This document shows positions 1 to 11,700 of a stretch of DNA of 64,000 bases, in pieces. Under the pieces are notes generated by a model that worked only from the letters and a program-made list of their open reading frames with translations, did not search any database and had not been told where the DNA came from. Position 1 is the stretch's first letter; each line of letters starts with the position of its first letter. This stretch comes from an uncultured Muribaculum sp. (GTDB taxonomy: Bacteria > Bacteroidota > Bacteroidia > Bacteroidales > Muribaculaceae): positions 62,001 to 126,000 of the forward strand of contig CAJTSK010000002.1 of the NCBI GenBank assembly GCA_910578835.1, written 5' to 3'. Both the position numbers and the translations under genes were made by a program.

Positions 1-620
1 ACTAATGCGAGGCGTATGTCGTTTTCTGTCTGTATTTTGTTCAGTTCATCCTGAGCGAGCTGCGATTTAGCTTCGAGCATGTCGATTTCCGGAATTTTTC
101 CGGCTTCAAGCAGAGAGGAACGGCGTGTAAACTCATATTCCGACAGTTCTACCTGTCCTGCTGCGACTTCATGCAGCTCCTTGCAGTAGAGTACCTGGAG
201 GTATGCCGTGATTACATTGAGCGTGATGTCTTCTTTTGCGGCTTCATATTGCTCGGTCACCGTCGCGAGGTTGGCTTTGGCATACGCTACTTGGCGTGTT
301 GTCGACATGCCGGAAAACAACGGAAGGTTAAACGATGCTCCCCATTGGAAATTAGATGTGTTTCTGTCGGCATACGTGTTTTCTGCCGTAAGTCCTCGTC
401 CTAAGTTCCATGATTGACCGGCATTAGCCGACAAGGTCGGGAGATAACGTGATTTTGCATCGGTGACGCTTTGACGGGAGGAGGCGACATCGTTTTGCCG
501 CGACTTTATAGAGATATTATGTTCGACGGCATGGTTTATGCATTGGTCAAGATTCCATGTCTCGCCCATGACCGGGATTGCACCCAGTGTCATTGCTGTG
601 TATATTAACAGATGTTTCAT
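1..620 (-). CDS. TolC-family outer membrane efflux protein (partial, N-terminal part)
   Basis: The gene runs off the left edge; about 206 codons from ATG at 620 are visible. Reading the minus strand gives a signal peptide (MKHLLIYTAMTLGAIPVMG) and then the typical start of an outer-membrane factor (WNLDQCINHAVEHN), with long helical stretches after it. In this family the protein trimerises to form the outer-membrane duct of a tripartite exporter. It lies 23 nt downstream of the adaptor gene and is the last visible gene of the ABC export operon, so it is probably the duct for that pump. The fold is clear from composition and context; the substrate is unknown. Confidence 0.85.
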   Translation of the reverse strand, partial: MKHLLIYTAMTLGAIPVMGETWNLDQCINHAVEHNISIKSRQNDVASSRQSVTDAKSRYLPTLSANAGQSWNLGRGLTAENTYADRNTSNFQWGASFNLPLFSGMSTTRQVAYAKANLATVTEQYEAAKEDITLNVITAYLQVLYCKELHEVAAGQVELSEYEFTRRSSLLEAGKIPEIDMLEAKSQLAQDELNKIQTENDIRLAL

Positions 621-643
621 GACTGTTATAAGTGCTTGTTATA

Positions 644-1741
644 TCAATTGTTAATTTCAGAGCCTCTGAGACGGGTGTCCTTGTCGATGCCCGACTTAAC
701 CTCGATGTTTATACCGTCGGATAGACCTGTGATGATGTTGCGGCGTTCAAATTGCTGTGCCGGTTTTTCAGCAGTGAGACAATACACATAGGTGCTGTCG
801 CCTGCCCATTCTATGATACCCTCCGGTATGGTAAGCACACTGTCGGCATGGCTGAGGCGTATCGAGGCATTGGCGCTGTAGCCGGCGCGAAGCTGTACGG
901 AGTCGGGTACTTCAATCGCAGCTTTAAGCTCGAAAGTATTTGAGCCGTTTTCTTCAGTGCTTTTAGGGGCAATATATTCAATCACGGCGGCAGGAGTGAT
1001 TCCAGGGAGTGCACCGATAGATATGGTGGTGGTCATACCCGATTGCAACAGACCTACCTCAGTCTCGTCAACTTTACCTTTGAATATAAGATTGTTCATG
1101 TCGGCAATTTTTGCAACGGTCGTACCGTCGTTCATCGTGTTTGCCTGAATCACCGATGTTCCTACCTTGACCGGCACTTCAAGTATAAGACCGTCTATGG
1201 TGGCGCGCACGAGGGTATTGCTCTGCTGGGCGTTGCTTGTCGAGATACCGTCTCTTACGATTGATAGCGCGTCGAGTGCCGACTCATACTCTGCACGAGC
1301 CTTGTCGAGTGTGACACCTGACTGTTCATATTCCTCGCGGCTTACAAATTTTTTGTCATACAGTGACTTGGTGCGGTCATGTTCAATCTGAGCCTGGTCC
1401 ATGGTGATGCGAGCCACTTCCACGCGGTTATGAGCCGCCGATAACTGTGACTCTTCGGGTATCACTTTGATTTTTGCGATGATGTCACCTTCTTTCACAA
1501 GGTCGCCGGGTTCAACATTTATCTCTGATATGATACCCGAAATCTGAGGCTTGATTTCGATTTCGTCTCTCGGCTCGATTTTGCCGGTAAGGATAGTGCG
1601 GCGCTCGATATTGCCTATTGAAGGCGTCACAATCTCATATACCGTGGTCTTTGACCTTGAATTGTAAAACAGATAGACAAATGTGCCTACAAACACCAGG
1701 GCTATAAGAGTCCAGATTAAAATTCGTATTACCTTTTTCAT
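644..1741 (-). CDS. HlyD/MacA-type periplasmic adaptor subunit
   Basis: 365 residues. A single N-terminal membrane anchor (about residues 5-26) is followed by a biotinyl/lipoyl-like half motif (GIISEINVEPGDLVKEGD, about 68-86), a helical hairpin rich in charged residues (about 95-165), the second lipoyl half and beta-barrel domains. This is the arrangement of MacA/HlyD membrane fusion proteins, which link an inner-membrane ABC transporter to TolC across the periplasm. It sits 22 nt after a permease gene and 23 nt before the TolC gene. There is no lipobox, so the protein is held by its transmembrane helix. Confidence 0.9.
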   Translation of the reverse strand: MKKVIRILIWTLIALVFVGTFVYLFYNSRSKTTVYEIVTPSIGNIERRTILTGKIEPRDEIEIKPQISGIISEINVEPGDLVKEGDIIAKIKVIPEESQLSAAHNRVEVARITMDQAQIEHDRTKSLYDKKFVSREEYEQSGVTLDKARAEYESALDALSIVRDGISTSNAQQSNTLVRATIDGLILEVPVKVGTSVIQANTMNDGTTVAKIADMNNLIFKGKVDETEVGLLQSGMTTTISIGALPGITPAAVIEYIAPKSTEENGSNTFELKAAIEVPDSVQLRAGYSANASIRLSHADSVLTIPEGIIEWAGDSTYVYCLTAEKPAQQFERRNIITGLSDGINIEVKSGIDKDTRLRGSEINN

Positions 1742-1763
1742 TATTGTGATGATGTTTTTTTGT

Positions 1764-3008
1764 TTATTTATCGTTAAGAGCTTCTATGGGTTTGATTCTC
1801 ATTGCCTTTATCGCGGGTATGATGCCTGCCGCCGAACCGAGCACAAGAAACGCCGCGAGTATCGATATGGCGTGCATGAACGCAAGCTGAAATCCGGGAG
1901 TGTTTCCATCTTCTGTCGTAAATATAGCCACTACGTGGAGCACTATCACCGCAAAGCAAATTCCTGCAATGCCCGCTATGGTGGTAAGCACAATGCTTTC
2001 CGACAATATCTGCATGATTATGTCGCGCGGTTTCGCCCCGATGGCACGTCTCACGCCTATCTCCTGTGTGCGCTCCTTTACTATGATCCACATGATGTTT
2101 CCTACTCCGATTATGCCTGCGAGCAGTGAACCTAAACCTACGAACAGCACGAGTATGTCGACTCCGCTGAACATATTTTCGACCATTTCAAATTCTTCCG
2201 AGATATCCAGATATTCTATCGCCTGCTTGTCGTCGGGATGAATGGGGTGATTGGCTCTGACTATACGTTCGATTCTCGGCCGGATTGATGTAGGGGTCAC
2301 GCCGTTGCGACAAGAAAGGAGCACCATGCCGATATTTTGTCCACGGTTATAGGCGCGCTGCATTGTCGAGTGGGGCACAAGCACCATCTCGTCAATCTTT
2401 CCGTTGAGATGTATTTGCGAAGTCTGACCTGCGACCCCCACGACATTATAATATATATTGTCCATTGCGACAAACTTTCCTATCGGGGACGCCGTACCGA
2501 ACAATTCGCCTGCGACGCGTTTTCCTATCACGCATACTTTGCGGTCATTCTTCTCGTCAGATTCGTTGATAAAACGCCCCTCATATATCACCGGCTTATT
2601 GATAAGCGGATATTGGCTTTCTACACCCTGTATCTGGGTGGCATAGCTTTTGTCGGCATAGGAGGCTGTCGTGGAAATGGTGCTTACTGCCGAAGCAGCT
2701 ATTATCTCCGGTACATTCCGGCGCATGTTGTTAATGTCGGTCTGGGTAAGTGACCACCACATCCCCTTGCTGAAGCCTTTGTATGGCACACTCGTGGTGC
2801 CGGCGAATACAAACGCTGTGTTGGTTGAGAATCCGGCAAAATTCCTGCGAAGCAAGTCTTGCAGTCCCTGTGCTCCGCCCCACAGAAGCGCGAGCATGGC
2901 TGTTCCCCAGAATATGCCGAATGCTGTAAGGAATGTTCGGGTCTTGTTTCTACCGAGCGTGGCGGTGATTTCTTTCCAGTTATCTATGTCAAATACGGGA
3001 TTTTTCAT
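1764..3008 (-). CDS. ABC transporter permease, MacB/FtsX type (second permease)
   Basis: 414 residues. One N-terminal membrane helix (about 28-45, GIFWGTAMLALLWGG), a large periplasmic domain (about 50-280) and three C-terminal helices with the FtsX signature (VKERTQEIGVRRAIGAKP). This matches the MacB_PCD plus FtsX domain order. The typical MacB ATPase domain is absent here and is encoded by the separate gene at 4245-4904. With the first permease it probably makes a heterodimeric transporter of the mechanotransmission type, which drives export from the periplasm rather than transport across the inner membrane. It starts 13 nt after the upstream permease. Confidence 0.88.
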   Translation of the reverse strand: MKNPVFDIDNWKEITATLGRNKTRTFLTAFGIFWGTAMLALLWGGAQGLQDLLRRNFAGFSTNTAFVFAGTTSVPYKGFSKGMWWSLTQTDINNMRRNVPEIIAASAVSTISTTASYADKSYATQIQGVESQYPLINKPVIYEGRFINESDEKNDRKVCVIGKRVAGELFGTASPIGKFVAMDNIYYNVVGVAGQTSQIHLNGKIDEMVLVPHSTMQRAYNRGQNIGMVLLSCRNGVTPTSIRPRIERIVRANHPIHPDDKQAIEYLDISEEFEMVENMFSGVDILVLFVGLGSLLAGIIGVGNIMWIIVKERTQEIGVRRAIGAKPRDIIMQILSESIVLTTIAGIAGICFAVIVLHVVAIFTTEDGNTPGFQLAFMHAISILAAFLVLGSAAGIIPAIKAMRIKPIEALNDK

Positions 3009-3021
3009 ATTGTGCCATCCT

Positions 3022-4236
3022 TTATTCTGTCCTTAATGCCTCTACCGGGCGTATTTTTAATGCTCTCATGGCAGGGAAAAGTCCGGCAAGCGCGCCGGCA
3101 ATAATCAGCACCAGTGTCACTTCAAGCGCAAGCGATATGCTTACAGTGGGGTCTTTGATGAAATCCGAGCCGGCAAATGCCCTTGAAAGTATTTCGGTGC
3201 CGATGGTGCCGAGTAATATCCCTACATATCCGAATATGGTGGTCATGGCGACGCTTTCAAGTATCACCTGCTTGAGTATACGCATCGGTTTGGCACCTAT
3301 CGCGCGGCGTATCCCGATTTCATGGGTGCGCTCTCTCACTGATACAAACATGATGTTGCTTACTCCTACTATGCCTGTTATCAATGTGAGCAATCCGATT
3401 ACCCACATTACGGTATTGAGTATGCCCATACCTTTCTGATTGCTTATATAATTGGAGAATCGGTTCCATACCCACACCGCACTTGAGTCGTCAGAGTCAA
3501 ATGACTCTGATTTGCCCAATGTAGTGCGCACTTTTTTCTCCAGTTCGTCGGCTTTTTCAAGGGTGTTGATTCCTGATGCCGATACGCGTATTGTGCTCAG
3601 TTTGTCGTCATATCCTTTTAGAGCACGTGCGGTGGTGTAGGGGATATATAGGTCGCTTTTCCACTGATGGTCATATACTCCGGCTACTGTAAATGACAGC
3701 CCGGTCATGTTGACTACATTGCCCACAGCCTTGTCTTCACTGCCGAAGAGAGTTTCCGCACTTTTTTTGTCGAGGACAATTACTTTTCGCTGTAGTTCAA
3801 GGTCATGGTCGTTTATAAATCGCCCGTGGCTCATCACCAGTTGCTCCTGTGCTTCGGGAAATACTCCTATATAGGATTTGCTGATATAATCGCGCGATGT
3901 CGAGATATTTGTACTCGGCATGTTAAGCTGTGCCGCGGCATATTTCACTACTTCCTTGTTCTCGCGTTCGATTTTGCCAAGGTCGGTATCCCGTAGGTTT
4001 ATCAGTCGTCCCTCTTTCAGTCCCTTGTAAGGCATCGATGCATAGCCGGGCCATATCTGGATGATATTGGCGCTCTTTGCAAAGTCACCGTCGGCAAAGG
4101 AGTTGAGCACACCCTTGGCAAGACCTACAAGCATGATGAGCATGAATATGCCCCACGCGACAGATATGCCGGTCAATGCCGTGCGCAGTTTGTTGGTGCG
4201 CATCGTCTGCCAGATTTCATTTATAAGGTCGAGCAT
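3022..4236 (-). CDS. ABC transporter permease, MacB/FtsX type (first permease)
   Basis: 404 residues with the same layout as its neighbour: an N-terminal helix (about 22-45), a periplasmic MacB_PCD region, and three C-terminal helices around the FtsX motif (VRERTHEIGIRRAIGAKP). The two permeases share this motif nearly word for word and look like an old tandem duplication that diverged. The gene starts 8 nt after the ATPase stop, so translation is probably coupled. Heterodimer formation is inferred from the pairing. Confidence 0.88.
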   Translation of the reverse strand: MLDLINEIWQTMRTNKLRTALTGISVAWGIFMLIMLVGLAKGVLNSFADGDFAKSANIIQIWPGYASMPYKGLKEGRLINLRDTDLGKIERENKEVVKYAAAQLNMPSTNISTSRDYISKSYIGVFPEAQEQLVMSHGRFINDHDLELQRKVIVLDKKSAETLFGSEDKAVGNVVNMTGLSFTVAGVYDHQWKSDLYIPYTTARALKGYDDKLSTIRVSASGINTLEKADELEKKVRTTLGKSESFDSDDSSAVWVWNRFSNYISNQKGMGILNTVMWVIGLLTLITGIVGVSNIMFVSVRERTHEIGIRRAIGAKPMRILKQVILESVAMTTIFGYVGILLGTIGTEILSRAFAGSDFIKDPTVSISLALEVTLVLIIAGALAGLFPAMRALKIRPVEALRTE

Positions 4237-4244
4237 GGCGAGGT

Positions 4245-4904
4245 TTACTTTACTATGAGTCCGTCAGAAATTCTGATAATCCGGTTGGTTTGTGCGCCTA
4301 CGTTGGGGTCGTGGGTCACAATCACTGTTGTCATTCCCTCGTCGTTAAGCTGCCGGAATATTTTCATGACCTCCACTGATGTCTTACTGTCGAGCGCTCC
4401 CGTAGGCTCGTCGGCAAGAATAATCGCCGGGTTGGTGATGAGTGCGCGTGCGATTGCCACACGCTGTTTCTGACCTCCGGAGAGTTCGCTCGGAAGATGA
4501 TGCGACCACTCCTTCAGCCCCATGCGTTCCAGCTGCTCAAGTGCCATCTTGTTGCGTTTCTTGCGAGGTACTCCCTGATAGAATAGCGGCAGCGCCACAT
4601 TTTCCATCGCATCCTTATAGCTGATAAGATTAAATGACTGAAACACAAATCCTATAAGCTTGTTGCGGAGCTCTGCCGCGCGGTTTTCGCTCAGGTTTCT
4701 TATCAGGGTTCCGTCGAGTATATATTCGCCGGTGTCATATGAATCGAGTATGCCAAGTATATTGAGCAAAGTGGATTTGCCCGATCCCGAGGCTCCCATG
4801 ATTGACACAAGTTCGCCTTTGTTGATGTCAAGGTTGATGCCCTTTAACACATGCAACGGCACTGCTCCCGGGTAAGTCTTGTTTATGTCAGAAAGATGTA
4901 TCAT
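4245..4904 (-). CDS. ABC transporter ATP-binding protein, MacB/LolD family
   Basis: 219 residues, a stand-alone nucleotide-binding domain. Walker A is GASGSGKST (residues 37-45), the Q-loop is FVFQSFNL, the signature is LSGGQKQR (about 141-148), Walker B is ILADEPTG, and the switch histidine is in VTHDP. The VFQSFNL and DEPTGALD wording is typical of the MacB/LolD/FtsE branch. It is the first gene of the five-gene minus-strand operon and powers the two permeases. Confidence 0.93.
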   Translation of the reverse strand: MIHLSDINKTYPGAVPLHVLKGINLDINKGELVSIMGASGSGKSTLLNILGILDSYDTGEYILDGTLIRNLSENRAAELRNKLIGFVFQSFNLISYKDAMENVALPLFYQGVPRKKRNKMALEQLERMGLKEWSHHLPSELSGGQKQRVAIARALITNPAIILADEPTGALDSKTSVEVMKIFRQLNDEGMTTVIVTHDPNVGAQTNRIIRISDGLIVK

Positions 4905-4953
4905 AGCTTTGCTTTTCCTGCTTTTTTATGGTTAGATGCGGTAACCCTTAAAA

Positions 4954-4965
4954 AAGTTGCAACTT
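4954..4965. promoter_or_regulatory. Perfect 12-bp palindrome in the export-operon leader
   Basis: AAGTTGCAACTT is a perfect inverted repeat between the likely -7 element (4984-4991) and the ATPase start (4904). It lies about 20-30 nt downstream of the predicted transcription start, where a repressor operator would fit. No regulator gene is adjacent in the window. The role is inference. Confidence 0.3.
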
Positions 4966-4983
4966 CTTAATGTGAAATTTTAA

Positions 4984-4991
4984 CAAAAGTA
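4984..4991 (-). promoter_or_regulatory. Candidate -7 element of the export operon
   Basis: On the minus strand this reads TACTTTTG, matching the Bacteroidetes -7 consensus TAnnTTTG. I do not see a good TTTG element 19-21 bp upstream, so the call rests on the -7 box and on position 80 nt before the first gene. Confidence 0.4.
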
Positions 4992-5092
4992 GTAAACCTA
5001 TGTGTGTCAACCGCGAAAAAATACTTCAATTGTATAAATTTAACACACTCTAACGTCACCGGCTGTCCTGATTATGGTGATGGCGGAAAAAT

Positions 5093-5124
5093 CTTGGCTG
5101 ACTGCGGGCGATTGTGTATCTTTG
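5093..5124 (+). promoter_or_regulatory. Promoter of ruvA
   Basis: CTTG (5093-5096), a 20-bp spacer, then TATCTTTG (5117-5124), an excellent match to the Bacteroidetes sigma-70 (sigma-ABfr) promoter. Transcription would start near 5130, about 23 nt before the ruvA ATG at 5153. Confidence 0.7.
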
Positions 5125-5152
5125 TGGTCTAATAATATAATGTAGATTCCTG

Positions 5153-5737
5153 ATGATTGAATATATAAAGGGTCAGCTTGCATCGCTGACACCCACAGAT
5201 GCTGTCATTGAGGCAGGCGGTATCGGTTATCTTCTTGAAATATCGCTTACCACTTACTCCGCGCTCGAAAACATGAAAGGCGAGGTGAAGTTGATGGTAC
5301 ATGAGGTGATAAGGGAAGATGCCCATGTGTTGTTTGGTTTCTCTGAAGAGCGTGAGCGCAGCCTGTTCAGGCTTCTTATAGGCGTGTCGGGAGTGGGTGC
5401 CAACACGGCGCGTATAATCTTGTCGTCAATTCCTGTCGCAGAACTTGAAATCGTGATAACCTCGGGCGACCATACGCGATTGAAAAATGTGAAAGGAATA
5501 GGCATAAAAACGGCACAAAGAATAATTGTTGACCTCAAGGATAAAATAAAACCGGGTGATGACGCGTTACTAATTCAGCCGCCGGTTACCAATGAGTCAT
5601 TTGATGAGGCGCTTGCCGCCCTGTTGATGCTCGGGTTTCCGCGCCCGCAGTCACAGAAAGTGCTTAAAAAGCTCTTTGATGCTGACCCGGCTTTAAAGGT
5701 AGAGGCTGCGATAAAGAAAGCGCTGTCTATGCTATAG
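5153..5737 (+). CDS. ruvA: Holliday junction branch migration protein RuvA
   Basis: 194 residues, close to the usual RuvA length. The N-terminal OB-fold is clear (MIEYIKGQLASL, then GGIGYLLEIS), followed by tandem helix-hairpin-helix motifs (LIGVSGVGANTARIIL and LKNVKGIGIKTAQRII) and a C-terminal domain III that contacts RuvB. RuvA tetramers bind four-way DNA junctions and load the RuvB motor. ruvB and ruvC are not in the window. It is followed 52 nt later by sprA, a pairing that I recall as conserved in Bacteroidales. Confidence 0.97.
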   Translation: MIEYIKGQLASLTPTDAVIEAGGIGYLLEISLTTYSALENMKGEVKLMVHEVIREDAHVLFGFSEERERSLFRLLIGVSGVGANTARIILSSIPVAELEIVITSGDHTRLKNVKGIGIKTAQRIIVDLKDKIKPGDDALLIQPPVTNESFDEALAALLMLGFPRPQSQKVLKKLFDADPALKVEAAIKKALSML

Positions 5738-5789
5738 CCGTAAAGTCGCGGGATGTCGCGGTGAGAGTTTTGGTGGTAATCCACTTGCG

Positions 5790-8700
5790 ATGTTAGGAAT
5801 TAGGCGTAGATTTACAAAGATATTGCTATGTGCTGTTGTTCCGGGCTTTATTTTAGGCTCGGCTAATGGCTTTTTTGTACGTGCGCAATACCATGAATCG
5901 ACCCTTATGCCACCTCCTCCGCCTCCGGGTGGTCCGGTGGTTGTCCAGGATTCTGCCGGATTGCCATTTCCTGTACAGCCGACAATACCGCCTGACTATG
6001 AGGCGCTTGCCGAAGATGAGCTTGCCGCTGACCTTGCCACGCCAGCCAATGTGCGCACCGAGGCGGAATATGATATCGAGTCGGGATGTTACATCATACG
6101 CACTAAAGTAGGTGATTTCGAGGTGGCGACACCGTTTATGCTTACGCCGGAGCAGTATGGCAACATTGAGTTGCGCAAATCGATGAGGACTTACTTCAAC
6201 AAGCGTAATTCCGATCTCTTGCAGGGCGAAAAAGATAAAGAGCCGTTCAATGTGCTTGACATGAATTTTGCCCTCGGACCGCTTGAAAAGATATTCGGAC
6301 CCGGTGGCGTGCAGCTCAAGACACAGGGGTCGGTACAGATTTCGGCTGGAGTTAAGAGCAATAAGACCGACAATCCGGCGCTGTCGCTTACCGCACGTCG
6401 CAAAACATATTTTGATTTTGACCAGAAGATACAGGCAACAGTCAATGCGTCAGTGGGCGACAGGATGAAATTCAACATGTCGTATAACACCGATGCCACT
6501 TTTGACTTCGACTCTAAAAATATCAAGTTGCAGTATGAGGGTACGGAAGATGACATTGTGAAAAGTATCGAGGCGGGTAATGTTAGTATGACCACAGGGT
6601 CGTCGCTGATCAGGGGTAGCACGGCATTATTCGGTATAAAGTCGCAGCTTCAGTTTGGCAAGCTTACCGCCACGGCGCTTGTGTCGCAGCAAAACAGCGA
6701 GTCACGCACGGTTAACACCAAAGGAGGCGTGCAGACGACTGATTTCAGCATTAACGCCGATGAATATGACCAGAACCGCCACTATTTCCTTGGGCATTTC
6801 TTCAGGGACAATTATGATTCATTCGCGTCCAAGCTGCCCTATGTGAGTTCGGGTGTGAATATCACGCGTGTGGAGGTATGGGTTACCAATAAGAGCGGTA
6901 ATTACAATCAGTCGCGCAACATCGTGGCATTCATGGACTTGGGTGAAAACCGCGTGCTTGCCAATGATTATTGGACTCCTGACATGGCAAACGCCAATCC
7001 GAGCAATAATTCCAATAATCTGCTGTCGGTGATTAAAAACGATTATCCCGGTGCGCGAAATATAAACACGGTGACGCAGGCGCTTGAACCGCTTTCAGCC
7101 TACGGTATAGAGGGAGGCAAAGATTATGAAAAGGTGGAAAGTGCCCGACTCCTTCAGTCATCGGAATACACGCTTAACGCTACGCTTGGCTACATATCAA
7201 TAAAGACAGCGCTCAATGCCGACGAGGTATTGGGTGTCGCTTATGAATACACTTATCGCGGACAGGTGTATCAGGTAGGTGAGTTCTCAGCCGACATCAC
7301 TACTACCGACCAGTCGCTCTATGTCAAGATGCTGAAAAGCACTACTGTCGCGCCGAAGCTTCCCATGTGGGACCTCATGATGAAAAATGTGTATTCGCTT
7401 GGCGCCTACCAGATACAGAAATCCAACTTCCGCCTTAATATAAAGTATCTTAACGATACTACAGGTACGCAAATCAACTATCTACCTATCTCGGGGCTAT
7501 CGGATAAATCATTGCTTCAGGTAATGAATCTTGACCGTATCGATGCAAGCGAAAATTCCAACCCTGACGGATTTTTTGACTTCATCGAGGGCTATACGAT
7601 ACAATCGTCGACGGGTAAGGTGATATTCCCCGTGGTGGAGCCGTTTGGCTCTCATCTTGCCACGGTGATACCCGATGCCGTAGAGAGGGAGAAATATCTC
7701 TATCAGGAGCTTTACGACTCTACGCTTGTAGTCGCGCGTCAGTTTGCTGATAAAAATAAGTTTATACTCACCGGTGAATATCAGGCATCGAGCGGTTCGC
7801 AGATACGCCTTAACGCCATGAATGTGCCGCGAGGGTCTGTTGTGGTTATGGCAGGCGGTGTACGCCTTACTGAAAACAGTGACTATACGGTCGATTACTC
7901 TATGGGTATCGTCACTATCACCAATCAGAGCATCATCGATTCGGGACAGAGCATAAGCGTGACTCTTGAAAACCAGTCGATGTTCAGTACACAGCGCAAG
8001 ACATTGCTTGGTCTTGACCTTAATTATAAGTTTAACAAAGACTTCAATATAGGGGCGACCATAATGCACTTCTCCGAGAAGGCGCTTACCGAGAAGGTCA
8101 ATATAGGCGATGAGCTAATAAACAATACGATGTGGGGTGTTAACCTCGCATACAACAATCAGTTTATGTGGCTCACCAATCTTGTCAACAAGATACCTAC
8201 GGTCAATGCCACACAGCCCTCGACGATAAGCGTGCAGGCGGAGTTTGCGCAGCTTGTCCCCCACAAGCAGAAAAGCGGCTCTAATAAAGGCAGCTCATAT
8301 ATTGACGATTTCGAGTCGACCCAAACTGGTATAGACTTGCGCTCACCTTACTCATGGGTGCTTGCCTCGACTCCTTATGAATCGGGCAAAGACGCGCTTT
8401 TCCCCGAGGCGGCTTTATCCAACAATATAGACTATGGCAAAAACCGCGCCCTCCTTGCATGGTACTATATCGACAGGATGTTCACGCAGCGAAATTCTTC
8501 GCTTGCCCCCGGCTATATCAGCGCCGACCTGAAGCAGCTTTCCAATCCTTACGTGAGAGAGGTGACATCAACCGAACTTTTCCCCGACCGTCAGCTTGCC
8601 TACGGAGAATCCAACATAATCCAGACTCTCAATCTTTCATATTATCCCACCGAACGCGGACCCTATAACCTTGATGCCGTAAACATCAACGACCAGGGTG

Positions 8701-11700
8701 AATTGCTTAATCCGGAGTCGCGTTGGGGCGGTATCATGAGAAAGATGGACAATACCAATTTCGAGCAGGCAAATATCGAGTATGTGCAGTTCTGGATGAT
8801 GAATCCGTTTCTTGACCCCGAAAATCCTAATTACGATGGCGGTGACCTATATCTGAATTTCGGAGAAATCAGCGAGGATATTCTTAAAGATGGCTTGAAG
8901 TCATATGAAAACGGTATTCCCTACGATGGCAATGACCAGTTTCTCACCGAGACAGTGTGGGGTAGGGTTTCAAAGCAAAACTCACTTACCTATGCCTTTG
9001 ACAACAATGCCGGAGCGCGTCTTGTGCAGGATGTCGGTCTTGACGGATTGAAAAATGACGAGGAGTTTCACTTCGACTCTTATTCCAATTATCTCGACCA
9101 GCTGCGCAATAAGCTCGCTCCCTCTGCAATCGAGCGTATGCAAGCCGACCAGTTTTCACCGTTCAATGACCCTGCCGGCGACAACTACCATTTTTATCGC
9201 GGTTACGATTATGACGAGGAGCGTCTTTCCATACTTGAGCGCTATAAGCATTACAACGGTGTCGAAGGTAACTCATTGTCGCCCGACGACGCTCCCGACC
9301 CGCTATATCAGTCGGCTCGTACATCGCCTGATGTGGAGGATATCAACCAGGACAATACCCTCAATGAGTATGAACGCTATTTCCAGTACAAGGTGTCGAT
9401 ACGCCCTGAGGATCTTGTGGTAGGTAAAAACTATATCACCGACAAGCAGGTGTCGCTTGTCAGGACCCGTGACGGAAGTGACCAGGAGGTGGAATGGTAT
9501 CAGTTCAAGATACCCTTGGATGATTATGAACGTGTCGTTGGCTCAATCAATGATTTCTCAACCATACGTTTTGCCCGCATGTTCATGACCGGCTTCAAGC
9601 AGGTGACCCATCTGCGTTTTGCCACGCTTGAGCTTGTGAGAGGCGAGTGGCGTCCTTACGACTTCAATCTTAACAACCGTGGCGATACCCCTGCCGAGGG
9701 TCAGCTTGATGTGTCGGTGGTCAATATCGAGGAAAATGCCGGCAGGGAGCCGGTCAACTATGTATTGCCTCCGGGAGTCACCCGTATCACTGACCCGGGA
9801 CAATCGCAGATTACACAACTCAATGAGCAGTCAATGTCGTTGAAGGTGACCGGACTTCATGCAGGAGATGCCCGCGGAGTATATCGAAACACCTCTCACG
9901 ACCTACGCAACTATAAGCGTATGCAGATGTGGGTGCATGCCGAAAGCCTTATAGATGATGTGACAAATCTTAAGTCAGGCGAGCTCTCTCTTTTCATACG
10001 CCTCGGTACCGACATCAAGAATAACTATTATGAGTATGAGATACCGCTGACGCTCACACCTCATATCACATCGGCAAATAAATACCACGACACAGGAGAA
10101 GACCAGTACAAGGTGTGGCCGCTTTCCAACCGCCTTGATTTTGCGTTGCAGAATTTCGTGAGCTTGAAAAAGGAGCGTAACATGGCGCGTCATCAGGCTA
10201 ACTCAACTGTAAGTTTCACTACGCTATATACCGGTCGTGACCCCGACAATGAGCAAAACCGAATGGCTGTGATGGGCAATCCGTCGCTGAGCGATGTGAG
10301 GGTGATGCTTATAGGTATACGCAATAACACCAATTCCACCCGTGACGGTATAGTCTGGGTCAATGAGTTGAAAGTGACCGATTTTGATGAAAGCGGAGGT
10401 TGGGCAGCCAAGGCTAATGTGAACCTCGGCGTATCGGATATAGCCACCCTTAATTTCGGCGTACATAAGGAGACCGCCGGCTTTGGAGGTGTCGACCAGC
10501 CGCTTAACGCACGCCGCATGGATGACTATGAGCAGTATAATTTTGCCGTGCAGGCCGACCTCGGTCGTTTCGTGCCGGAAAAGGCAAAGCTGAAAGCTCC
10601 GGTTTATTATTCAATTTCCAAGGAAAAGACTTCGCCTAAATATAATCCGCTTGACCAGGATGTGTTGTTGAAAGACGCACTTGACGAGGCTGCTACCAAG
10701 CAGGAGCGCGACTCTATCGCTAATTATGCTGTAGACCGGTCGACGGTGCAGAGTTTCAGTATCTCGGGATTGCGTTTTGACATTCAGAGCGCCAATCCTA
10801 TGCCGTGGGATCCCGCTAACTTCACATTCAATTTCTCATTCAACAAGCGTAATGAGATGAACCCGACCACGGAATATGAGAATACCAACGACTACCGTGG
10901 TTCGTTTCAGTATTCATGGACTCCCTACGTGAAAGGGCTGAAACCGTTTGCTTGGGTGAAGTCAAAGTCCAAAAATGCGAAATTCCTTAAAGAGTGGGAG
11001 ATTAACTATCTTCCCGCCAATGTGTCATTCCTGACTACTATGTCACGCTACTATTACGAGCAGCAGACCCGTAGCGAGATTGACCAGATGTTCAAGCTCC
11101 CTGTGTCGGTGTCAAAGAATTTTATATGGGACCGACAGCTTAATCTGTCGTGGAATCTCACCAAGTCGCTCAATGTATCGTTTACATCCAATACATCGGC
11201 GCGTATCGAAGAGCCTATCGGGGCTGTAAACCGCAAGCTGTTCCCCGATAAGTATAAGGAATGGAAAGACACGGTGCTCAACAGCATACTGCATCTCGGT
11301 ACTCCCTGGTCTTACAACCAGAGCTTTGTTGCCTCGTACCGTGCCCCCTTCAACCGCATACCTGTAATTGACTTCCTTTCAGGCTCGGTAAGCTACAACG
11401 CCACATATCGCTGGGACCGCGGAGCCACAATTGAAGGCGTAAATATAGGCAACACTATCGCCAATCAGGCATCGTGGAATGTCGATGGCAGGATAAATCT
11501 TGAAGGATTGTACAATAAATTCTCCTATCTGAAGAAGGTAAATCAGCGCTTCAGCTCAACGCGCCGACCGTCAACTGCGACTAAGCCTAAGAAGTTTGAA
11601 CGTACATTCAAGCTCCTGCCCGATACATCTCTCGTCATAAAGCATAATCTACGCAACAAGAAGGTAAAGGTGACCGCGACCACTACCGACGGAAAGCCGT

